Assembly: GCF_016907655.1 (NCBI RefSeq)
Contig: NZ_JAFBCL010000001.1
Location: 868,001 to 932,000, forward strand
Source: Saccharothrix algeriensis
GTDB lineage: Bacteria; Actinomycetota; Actinomycetes; Mycobacteriales; Pseudonocardiaceae
Length of the DNA stretch: 64,000 nucleotides
Direction of reading: 5' to 3'
Part shown: piece by piece, positions 57,629-64,000 of the stretch
How positions within the stretch are numbered: the first letter of the stretch is position 1
How the letters are laid out: every line of letters begins with the position of its first letter
Program-made: the position numbers and the translations under genes
The notes under the pieces: model-generated
The model's database searches: none
The model's input: only the letters and a program-made list of their open reading frames with translations
What the model was told of the DNA's origin: nothing

Positions 57629-58653
57629 GTCGGTTTGCCGACCAGCACGCAGGCGTCGTCGTTGCGGACGCCCGCCTCGCGCAGCAGCGTCGCGGCGATG
57701 AGGACGGGCGCGTCGACGGCCAGGTCGCTGCCGTGGTCCACGCCCCACCGCTCGGTGAGCCCGTCGGAGTGCAACACCACCACCGCCCCTTCCGGCAGCG
57801 CGTAGTCGAACGCCCGGATCGTGCGGGCCTGGTGGCCGGCGACGCCCGGCACGGAGATCATCCCCTGCTTGCGCCCCTGCCCCAGCACCGCGCCGGCGAT
57901 GTTGCCGAGCCCGGCGAAGCGGACGGTGCGGGCGGCGGAGTCCACGTCGGCGACCGCCACGGCGCCGCCGCGGGTGCCGCGCAGCACCGCGTGCAGGCGG
58001 GCGACGGTCTCCTCCGGCGGCGCGGTCGGCCGGCTGCGGAACTCCCGCACCGCGGCGGCCGACGCGGCGGCGGCCAGCAGGCCGTGCCCGGACCCGTCGC
58101 ACACCATCAGCACCAGCCGGTCGGGCAGGCGGCACACCGCGTAGGCGTCGCCGCACACCGACTCGCCGCCGATCGGCCTGGTCAGCCCGGCCGCGAGGGC
58201 GTCGCCCCGCTCCGGCGCGGACCTGGCCGACTGCTCGAACCGGGCGACCAGCGCGGTGCCCAGGCCCGGCCGCGAGGTCATCGAGCAGGTGTTCGACAGC
58301 CGCGCCACCGCGCCCAGGCCGAGGCCGAGCGTGCCCGTGGTGGACTGGCCGTCCTCCCGGGCCAGCGCGAGGTCGCCGATGCCCGGACCGCGGTCGAGCG
58401 CGACGACCTCCACGGCGGCGTCGCGCTCGCCGCGGACCGACCGGACGAGCACGGCGCCCTGCCGGGCGTGCTTGTGCAGGTTGGTGCCGACCTCGGTGAC
58501 CGCGAGGCCGACCTCGGCCGCGCGCGCGGCCGGGAAGCCGAGCTGCTCGGCCAGCGCCGTCGCCACCCGCCGCGCCCGCCCGACGTGGGCGGGCTCCTCG
58601 ACCGGCAGCCAGGCGACGTCCTCGACCACCGGCAGGCAGGAGGGGTCGCTCAC
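57625..58653 (-). CDS. ATP-binding/SpoIIE bifunctional switch protein (RsbX-like)
   Basis: A 342-residue protein joining an N-terminal RsbT/RsbW-type ATPase (AEVGLAVTEVGTNLHKHARQ; ALDRGPGIGDLALA; TGTLGLGLGAVARLS) with a C-terminal small PP2C/SpoIIE domain (GGESVCGDAYAVCRLPDRLV; VCDGSGHGLLAAAASAAAVR; LHSDGLTERWGVD). Such proteins act as RsbX-like phosphatases resetting the stressosome. GTG 58653 lies in a GTGA overlap with the RsbT stop; GTG 58662 is an alternative. It is third in the operon order after RsbR-RsbS-RsbT. Confidence 0.88.
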   Translation of the reverse strand: MSDPSCLPVVEDVAWLPVEEPAHVGRARRVATALAEQLGFPAARAAEVGLAVTEVGTNLHKHARQGAVLVRSVRGERDAAVEVVALDRGPGIGDLALAREDGQSTTGTLGLGLGAVARLSNTCSMTSRPGLGTALVARFEQSARSAPERGDALAAGLTRPIGGESVCGDAYAVCRLPDRLVLMVCDGSGHGLLAAAASAAAVREFRSRPTAPPEETVARLHAVLRGTRGGAVAVADVDSAARTVRFAGLGNIAGAVLGQGRKQGMISVPGVAGHQARTIRAFDYALPEGAVVVLHSDGLTERWGVDHGSDLAVDAPVLIAATLLREAGVRNDDACVLVGKPT

Positions 58654-59075
58654 CGCTTCCACTTGACCACCGTCACCGTCGTGCCCCGGCCCACCTCGGT
58701 GTCCAGGTCGAACCGGTCGACCAGGCGGCGGGCGCCGCTGAGCCCCAGGCCCAGCCCGCGCCCGCTGCTCCAGCCGTCGGCCAGGGCGAGGGTGAGGTCG
58801 GGGATGCCCGGCCCCTCGTCGTGGAAGGACGCGCGGACGCCCACGCGGTGGCCGTCGACGACCTCCTCGACCCGCGCGAAGCCCCCGCCGCCGTAGATCA
58901 GCGTGTTGCGCGCCAGCTCGCTGGTCGCGGTGACCAGCTTCGTCTGGTCGACCAGCGACAGCCTGGCCCGCTGCGCGTAGACCCGCGCCAGCTGCCGCAC
59001 CCGGACCACGTCGTCGTCGCCGGTGATCGGCAGGTCCTCCCCTCCGCCGGCTCCCCCGTCGGTCCGGGAGGTCAC
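58650..59075 (-). CDS. rsbT: RsbT-type switch kinase
   Basis: A 141-residue serine/threonine kinase of the RsbT group. The N-box reads VTATSELARNTLIYGGGG, then FHDEGPGIPDLTLALADGWS and SGRGLGLGLSGARRLVDRFD, ending VTVVKWKR. It phosphorylates RsbS and RsbR in the stressosome and, once released, activates a downstream phosphatase. GTG 59075 lies in a GTGA overlap with the RsbS stop codon. The N-terminal 20 residues are a Gly/Asp-rich extension. Confidence 0.92.
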   Translation of the reverse strand: MTSRTDGGAGGGEDLPITGDDDVVRVRQLARVYAQRARLSLVDQTKLVTATSELARNTLIYGGGGFARVEEVVDGHRVGVRASFHDEGPGIPDLTLALADGWSSGRGLGLGLSGARRLVDRFDLDTEVGRGTTVTVVKWKR

Positions 59076-59479
59076 CGGGAGTCCTGCGGCGGCTCGCCCG
59101 AACGCGCCCGCGCGCCCCGGCGCTCGGCGCCCAGCTGCCCCAGGATCTTCATGCCGCGCTCCAGGTCCAGGGCGGTCCGGACGCCGCCGAGGGTCAGCCC
59201 CAGCTCCACCAGCGTGATGGCGACCGCCGGGCGCATCCCGACCACGACCGTGTCCGCGTCGAACAGCCGGGAGATCGAGGCGATGGTGGCGAACATCCGG
59301 CCGATGAACGAGTCGACGATGTCCACCGCCGAGATGTCGATCACCACGCCGTGCGCGCCGGTCGCGCTGATCTTCTCCGCCAGGTCCTCCTGCAGGGCCA
59401 GCACGCTCTGGTCCTGCAGGTCGATCTGGATCGAGACCAGCAGCACGCCGCCGATCTTGAGAATCGGCACGCGCTCCAT
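59072..59479 (-). CDS. rsbS: RsbS-type STAS scaffold protein
   Basis: A 135-residue STAS protein: MERVPILKIGGVLLVSIQID at the start and VVIDISAVDIVDSFIGRMFA, in which Ser57 is the RsbT target (equivalent to Ser59 of Bacillus RsbS). The C-terminal 20 residues are a charged tail absent from Bacillus RsbS. It forms the stressosome core with RsbR and binds RsbT. Start and upstream stop overlap by one base (TGATG). Confidence 0.93.
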   Translation of the reverse strand: MERVPILKIGGVLLVSIQIDLQDQSVLALQEDLAEKISATGAHGVVIDISAVDIVDSFIGRMFATIASISRLFDADTVVVGMRPAVAITLVELGLTLGGVRTALDLERGMKILGQLGAERRGARARSGEPPQDSR

Positions 59480-60339
59480 CAGGTCGTCCCCTGGCCCGCG
59501 CGGCGCACCACGTCGAAGCCCTCGCGGCGCAGCGCGTGGCGCAGGGCGTCGGCCAGCGACGCCTTGGTGACGATGTCGCCGAACTCGATGCCGAGCGCGA
59601 CGATCGTCTGGGCGATCTGCGGCCGGATGCCGGACACGGTGCACTCCGCGCCCATCAGGCGGGCCGCGACCACGGTCTTGAGCAGGTGCTGGGCGACCTG
59701 GGTGTCCACCGCCAGCACACCGGTGATGTCGATGATGGCGTGCTCGGACCCGGTCTCCACCAGCGCTTCGAGCAGCTTCTCCATCACCACCTGGGTGCGC
59801 GCGGAGTCCAGGGTGCCCACCAGCGGCACCGCCAGCACGCCCTCCCAGAGCTTGACCACCGGGGTGGTCAGCTCCAGCAGCTGCTCGGACTGGTCCTTGA
59901 TGATCTCCTCGCGGGCCCGGCTGTAGCTCTCGAACGTCCACAGCCCCAGCGCGTCCAGCAGGCCGGAGAAGGCCACGAGCTGCTTGAACAGCTGCGCGTC
60001 GGCGTCCTCGCCGACCAGCTCGAACACTTCCCGCTTGAGCAGGAACACGCTCGACGCGGTCTCCGACGGCGTGAAGCCCTGCCGGGCGCGCGACCGGGAG
60101 TACTCCTCCAGCAGCGACCTGATCTCGACGAACTCCGGGCCCGCCAGGCCCCGGCCGTCGTGGTGGGCCACCGGCACCAGCGCCTGGAAGAACTCGCGCA
60201 GGTCGCGTTCGACCTCGGCCGCCGTGGCACGGCCGCGCAGCGTGGCCGCCACGGCCCCGACCCACTGGTCCAGCAGCGGTTCGGCGTTGGTCCGCAACAA
60301 CTCCGCCAAGCGGTGGTCCTGCCCCGCGTTCGCAGTCAC
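59479..60339 (-). CDS. rsbR: RsbR-type stressosome sensor
   Basis: A 286-residue RsbR paralogue: an N-terminal non-haem globin-like helical domain (residues 10-155; QWVGAVAATLRGRATAAEVE, LKREVFELVGEDADAQLF) and a C-terminal STAS domain with both target threonines, Thr176 in VPLVGTLDSART and Thr213 in ITGVLAVDTQVAQHLL. GTG 60339 follows GAGGAGG. First gene of the overlapping six-gene operon. The N-terminal domain should sense the stress; the ligand is unknown, and I see no haem histidine pattern. Confidence 0.93.
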   Translation of the reverse strand: MTANAGQDHRLAELLRTNAEPLLDQWVGAVAATLRGRATAAEVERDLREFFQALVPVAHHDGRGLAGPEFVEIRSLLEEYSRSRARQGFTPSETASSVFLLKREVFELVGEDADAQLFKQLVAFSGLLDALGLWTFESYSRAREEIIKDQSEQLLELTTPVVKLWEGVLAVPLVGTLDSARTQVVMEKLLEALVETGSEHAIIDITGVLAVDTQVAQHLLKTVVAARLMGAECTVSGIRPQIAQTIVALGIEFGDIVTKASLADALRHALRREGFDVVRRAGQGTT

Positions 60340-60692
60340 TCCAGCCTCCTCAGGCTTCGCACACGTAGGCAGACACTAGTCCGCGCGACACGGGCGCCCG
60401 TCACCCGGAACCCTCTCGTTCCGCCGGGGGCGCGTCGTGATGATCGAACACGGTGGCCGACACGATGGTCGCGCGGTGATCGAACACGTGGTCGACGCGG
60501 TGGTCGAACGCGGTGCGCGGGAACGCGGCAGGCGAACGCGGCAGGCGAACGCGGTGCGGGCGGATCGGGGCGTTCCGGGCGGGAGGCGGGGCGGGTCGCG
60601 CGGGCGGGCGCGGGCGCGGCGGTCGCCCCCTTCCGAGGACCGCCGCGCCCGCGCCGCCCGCCCGCGCCGGCCGCCCACCCGCGGTGACCGCG
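60340..60692. repeat. Intergenic interval with GAACGCGG-type repeats
   Basis: Upstream of the stressosome operon. GAACGCGGCAGGC repeats exactly at 60521-60533 and 60534-60546, with a partial third, and GGTGATCGAACACG-like units lie at 60436-60490. The plus strand has no coding; the operon promoter is probably near 60350-60400 but not clear. Confidence 0.6.
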
Positions 60693-62237
60693 TCAGGCGC
60701 GCCGCAGGCCCCGGACGCCCGCCTCGACCACGAAGGTGGCGTCGGTGCCGATCACGGCCTTGGCGGGGTCGGTCTGCCGGACGTCGGAGACCACCCGGAA
60801 GTCCGCCGTCAGCAGCTGCGGCGTGGCCGTCACGCGGAGGTAGCCGCGCTCGTTGCGCGCGTACTTCACGTGCGGGTTGCGGGCGAACCAGGTCGCGTCC
60901 GGCGGCCCGGAGTCGTTGTTGCTGGTGACCGACGTGACCACCAGCTCGGAGCCGACGACCGGGTCGCCGTGGTCCCAGTAGTCCTGCCGCAGGTCGGCCG
61001 CCCAGTGCCGGTGCACGTCGCCGGTGAGCACCACCGGGTTGGGCACCCGGCGGTCCACCCAGCCCCGGGTGATCCGGTCCCGGGAGGCCGCGTAGCCGTT
61101 CCAGGAGTCCGGCGCGTGGCAGGTCGCCCGGTCGCCGTCGTCGTCGCGCTGGGCGAAGAAGACCTGCTGGCCCAGGAAGTCCCAGGTGGCCGGGTGGGTC
61201 TCGAAGTTCTTCAGCAGCCACTGCTCCTGCGCGGCGCCGGTGATGGTGCGCCTGGTGTCCCGGTAGGGCCCGCAGTCGCTGCCCTTGGCCTGCGCGCTGC
61301 GGTGCTGGCGGGTGTCGAGCAGGTGGAACCGGGCCAGGTCGCCCCACAGGACGTCGCGGTGGAGCCGGATGCCCGCCCCGCTCGGCCGCGCCGTCGAGCG
61401 CAGCGGCATGTTCTCGTAGAACGCCTGGAAGGCGGCGGCCTTGCGGGCGCCGGGAGCCGGGTCGTCGGTGCTGTTCCAGTTGTTGTCGACCTCGTGGTCG
61501 TCGAAGACCACCAGCCACGGGGCGACGGCGTGCGCGGCCTGGAGGTGGGGGTCGGTGCGGTACTGGCCGTAGCGGGCGCGGTAGTGCGCCAGGCCCGTGG
61601 TCTCCTCGGTGAAGGCGACCTGGCGGACCTTGTCGGCCGCGGGCAGGCCGGAGGGCTTCTCGTAGATGTAGTCGCCCAGGAACAGCACCAGGTCCGGGTG
61701 GTCGGCGGCGATGCCGCGGTGCGCGTGGTACCAGCCGTCCTCCCACTGCTGGCAGGAGGCGACGCAGTACTCCAGCCTGCCCACCGCGGCGCCCGCGGCC
61801 GGCGCGGTCCGGGTCCGGCCCACCGGCGAGACGTGCCCGCCCGCGCGGAAGCGGTAGAAGTACTCGCGCCCCGGCGCGAGGCCGGCCGGTTCGACGTGCA
61901 CGCTGTGGCCCAGCGCGCGGGTCGTGGTGGTGGTGCCGCGCAGCACCACCGAGCCGAACGCCTCGTCGGTGGCCACCTCCCAGTCGACGTCGTAGGCGGC
62001 GTCGGGCATCCCGCCGTGGCCGTCGGGGTTCAGCGGGGCCGGGGCCAGCCGGGTCCACAGCACCACGCCGTCGGGCAGCGGGTCGCCGGAGGCCACGCCG
62101 AGCCGGAACGGGTCGCGGATCGGCGGCGCCGCCGCGGTGGTGCGGGTGTCCGCCCACGACGGCAGGGCGGGCAGGGCCGCCGCGCCCGCGGCGGCCAGCC
62201 CGCCGAGCAGCACGGCGCGTCGGTTCATCGGGGCCAT
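60693..62237 (-). CDS. phoD: PhoD-type alkaline phosphatase/phosphodiesterase, Tat-exported
   Basis: A 514-residue PhoD protein. The N-terminus MNRRAVLLGGLAAAG is a Tat signal (RRxVL). The N-terminal domain has FRLGVASGDPLPDGVVLWTR, the usual PhoD opening; the catalytic part has LEYCVASCQQWEDGWYHAHR, LVLFLGDYIYEKP, VVFDDHEVDNNW (metal site) and VVLTGDVHRHWAADL near the end. It cleaves phosphodiesters and monoesters outside the cell with Ca/Fe. ATG 62237 has GAGGA upstream. It follows the SH3-like gene by 11 bases. A Pho box was not identified. Confidence 0.93.
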   Translation of the reverse strand: MAPMNRRAVLLGGLAAAGAAALPALPSWADTRTTAAAPPIRDPFRLGVASGDPLPDGVVLWTRLAPAPLNPDGHGGMPDAAYDVDWEVATDEAFGSVVLRGTTTTTRALGHSVHVEPAGLAPGREYFYRFRAGGHVSPVGRTRTAPAAGAAVGRLEYCVASCQQWEDGWYHAHRGIAADHPDLVLFLGDYIYEKPSGLPAADKVRQVAFTEETTGLAHYRARYGQYRTDPHLQAAHAVAPWLVVFDDHEVDNNWNSTDDPAPGARKAAAFQAFYENMPLRSTARPSGAGIRLHRDVLWGDLARFHLLDTRQHRSAQAKGSDCGPYRDTRRTITGAAQEQWLLKNFETHPATWDFLGQQVFFAQRDDDGDRATCHAPDSWNGYAASRDRITRGWVDRRVPNPVVLTGDVHRHWAADLRQDYWDHGDPVVGSELVVTSVTSNNDSGPPDATWFARNPHVKYARNERGYLRVTATPQLLTADFRVVSDVRQTDPAKAVIGTDATFVVEAGVRGLRRA

Positions 62238-62248
62238 GGTCCGTCCTC

Positions 62249-62908
62249 TCAAGCCGCGTAGTCGGTCAGCCCGGCGCTGCACGCCAGGAGCTTCGGGTCG
62301 GTGGCCGAGTAGTCGGCGACGCAGACCCGGTAGTAGACCCAGTCGTCGCGGGCCGCGGCGACGGGCCGGTCCACGGCGGTGCCGTTGCCGCCGGAGTTCC
62401 AGGCGTACAGCGGGCCGATCCCGCCCCCGAGCCAGTAGGCCACCACCGCGGACCTGCCGTCGGCGGCGCGGTCGCGGACGGTGAAGGTCCGGGCGGCCGA
62501 GTCGAACGAGGCTTCGCCCGCGCACGCGCCGGTCGAGCACGCCGCGCTGCCGGTGCCCACGCCGCAGTCGGGCGCGACCCGGCCGTCGGAGCCGGTGCGG
62601 ACGTAGGCGTCGGAGACGTACCCGCCCAGGGCGGGCACGTGGTCCCAGATCGTGGTCGTGCCCAGCGGGCCGGTGACCGACGTGCCGGTGGTCTGGCAGT
62701 CGATGGCGACCGACGCGCCGTCGGCGACGGCGCCGACCGCGCTCGCCGAGGTCGTGGGCGCCCGGCGGACGGTGAGCGGGCCGCCCGAGGTCTCCACCGT
62801 GCCGGTCACCGCCGCCGCGGCGGGTGTCGTGAGCGCCGTCAGTCCCGTCGCGGTGGCGGCGAGCACCGCCGAGGCCGCGGCGAGGCGCCGAATCCGTGAA
62901 GAGGTCAT
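62249..62908 (-). CDS. Secreted SH3-like protein in the PhoD operon
   Basis: A 219-residue exported protein. The signal peptide runs IRRLAAASAVLAATATGLTA with Ala-x-Ala near residue 34. Residues 35-110 form a bacterial SH3 (SH3b) domain (GGPLTVRRAPTTSASAVGAV; WDHVPALGGYVSDAYVRTG). The rest is Gly/Ala/Cys-rich (ACSTGACAG) and ends CVADYSATDPKLLACSAG. Such proteins bind cell-wall peptides or glycans. ATG 62908 begins it; the ribosome site is weak. It probably shares its transcript with PhoD. Confidence 0.8.
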   Translation of the reverse strand: MTSSRIRRLAAASAVLAATATGLTALTTPAAAAVTGTVETSGGPLTVRRAPTTSASAVGAVADGASVAIDCQTTGTSVTGPLGTTTIWDHVPALGGYVSDAYVRTGSDGRVAPDCGVGTGSAACSTGACAGEASFDSAARTFTVRDRAADGRSAVVAYWLGGGIGPLYAWNSGGNGTAVDRPVAAARDDWVYYRVCVADYSATDPKLLACSAGLTDYAA

Positions 62909-63041
62909 CCGGCGAGGGTCGCCACCGCCCGTACACGAGCCGTACATCCCGAGCGGTTATCACGTTGTCACCGTCCGTAGGCGGCCCATACCATTCCGGG
63001 CACGGACGGAACGGCGAGGTCCTGGGGGGGGAGCCGCCCGC

Positions 63042-64000
63042 GTGACTGCCATCGAATTCCGGCTGCTGGGCCCGTTGGAGGTCGTGGTCGGGGGGCGGCC
63101 GGCGCCCCTGGGCGGGGTCAAGCCGCGCGCGCTGCTGGCCGCGCTGGCGCTGGAGCCGGGGGTGACGGTGTCCGGCGACGGGCTCGCCGACGTGCTGTGG
63201 CCGCAGGGCCCGCCGCGCTCGGCCGCCGCCAACATCCGCACCTACGTGCACACCCTGCGCCGGGTGCTGGCCCGGCACGACGCCGGGCTCGCCGACCGCA
63301 TCGAGAGCCGGTCGGCCGGGTACGCGCTGCGCGCGGCGCCCGAGGAGGTCGACCGCGCGGTGTTCGAGTCGCTGGTGGCCGCCGCGCACCGGGCGCTGGA
63401 GGCGGGCGAGCCGACGGCCGCGCTGGCCGACCTGGCCCGCGCGGAGCGCCTGTGGCGGGGGTCGGTCCTGGCCGACCTGCCCCACGCGCACGGCTGGAGC
63501 GCGCCGCTGGCCCGGCTGACCGAGCAGCGGCTGGCCGCCCAGGAGCTGCGCACGCGGGTGCAGATCGAGCTGGGCCGCTACGACGACGCGGTGGTGGAGC
63601 TGCGCGGCCTGCTCACCGACGACCCGCTGCGCGAGGAGCGCTGGACGCAGCTGGTGACGGCCCTGGACGCGGCGGGGCGGCGGGCCGAGGCGCTGGGCGC
63701 GTACGCCGAGGCCGAGCGGGTGCTGCGCGCGGAGCTGGCCACCGGGCCGGGACCGCGGCTGCGCCGGATCCGGTCGTCGCTGGCCTCGGTCGCCGACGTG
63801 CAGCGGGCGCCGGTCTGCCAGTTACCGCTGGACCTGCCGGACTTCACCGGCCGGCAGGCCGAGGTGGACCGGCTGGTGGGGCTGCTGCGCGCGCGGGGGC
63901 GCGACAACCTGCCCGCCGTCGCCGTCGTCACGGGGCCGCCCGGCGTCGGCAAGACCGCCGTCGCCGTGCGGGTGGCGCACGCGGTGCGGGAGCTGTTCCC
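63042..64000 (+). CDS. SARP-family regulator with NB-ARC domain, cut by window end
   Basis: The first 319 residues of a large regulator are visible. IEFRLLGPLEVVVGGRPAPL and GGVKPRALLAALALEPGVTV are the SARP winged-helix; residues 100-245 are the BTAD helical domain (AALADLARAERLWRGSVLAD; YDDAVVELRGLLTDDPLREE; ALGAYAEAERVLRAELATG). From residue 265 an NB-ARC/STAND ATPase begins (LPDFTGRQAEVDRLVGLL; Walker A GPPGVGKT at about residues 299-306). GTG 63042 follows GGGGAG. The gene continues past the window. AfsR/DnrI-type proteins activate antibiotic clusters, so one may follow to the right. Confidence 0.92.
   Translation, partial: MTAIEFRLLGPLEVVVGGRPAPLGGVKPRALLAALALEPGVTVSGDGLADVLWPQGPPRSAAANIRTYVHTLRRVLARHDAGLADRIESRSAGYALRAAPEEVDRAVFESLVAAAHRALEAGEPTAALADLARAERLWRGSVLADLPHAHGWSAPLARLTEQRLAAQELRTRVQIELGRYDDAVVELRGLLTDDPLREERWTQLVTALDAAGRRAEALGAYAEAERVLRAELATGPGPRLRRIRSSLASVADVQRAPVCQLPLDLPDFTGRQAEVDRLVGLLRARGRDNLPAVAVVTGPPGVGKTAVAVRVAHAVRELF

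Overview
This is a very GC-rich window (third codon positions almost all G or C, many GTG starts, GGAGG-type ribosome sites). Its content is typical of a filamentous actinobacterium: a SARP regulator, a snapalysin-type protease, SpoIIE/RsbT-type switches, many MFS exporters and an APH-type kinase. The style fits Pseudonocardiales (Saccharothrix, Actinosynnema or Lentzea type), but this is inference and no marker gene fixes the genus. I saw no rRNA, tRNA, CRISPR array, insertion sequence or phage module. The window looks like accessory chromosome rich in stress, transport and regulatory genes.

Layout. 0-7 kb: universal stress protein, PAP2 phosphatase, class II aldolase, MerR regulator with a clear dyad operator, SulP anion transporter and small membrane or zinc-ribbon proteins. 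7-15 kb: glycosyltransferase, CYP152-type peroxygenase, a formaldehyde/alcohol dehydrogenase operon, and a molybdopterin oxidoreductase lacking the fourth cluster cysteine. 15.2-15.8 kb: two related giant hairpins and a threefold repeat. 15.8-24.7 kb: ThDP-dependent oxidase/decarboxylase, cation/proton antiporter, a VOC-PadR operon behind a twin operator, an amino-acid permease, and a MOSC-protoglobin-redoxin operon. 25-28 kb: GNAT, a MerR gene with a leaderless promoter, and YqeY.

28-33 kb is the most unusual metabolic locus: a LuxR-type regulator, divergent from a TenA/heme-oxygenase-like protein followed by a 1022-residue fusion of a tryptophan-2-monooxygenase-like flavoenzyme with a metal-dependent amidohydrolase. 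33-40 kb: Gre factor, D-amino-acid dehydrogenase, PucR regulator, small membrane proteins, two gene remnants, MsrA and a snapalysin. 40-53 kb: a membrane alpha/beta-hydrolase, a frame-broken gene behind a 29-residue peptide gene, an APH(3'')-like kinase, thioredoxin coupled to an MFS pump, a DHA2 pump, a macrolide-type glycosyltransferase, an SDR and a further MFS protein.

53-60 kb holds a sigma-70 family factor convergent with a six-gene stressosome operon (RsbR-RsbS-RsbT, a kinase-phosphatase, a hybrid histidine kinase, and a receiver-SpoIIE phosphatase). Every junction overlaps by 1-4 bases, so the genes are probably translated as one coupled unit. The window closes with a secreted SH3-like protein plus Tat-exported PhoD phosphatase operon and the start of a large SARP/NB-ARC regulator cut by the window edge.
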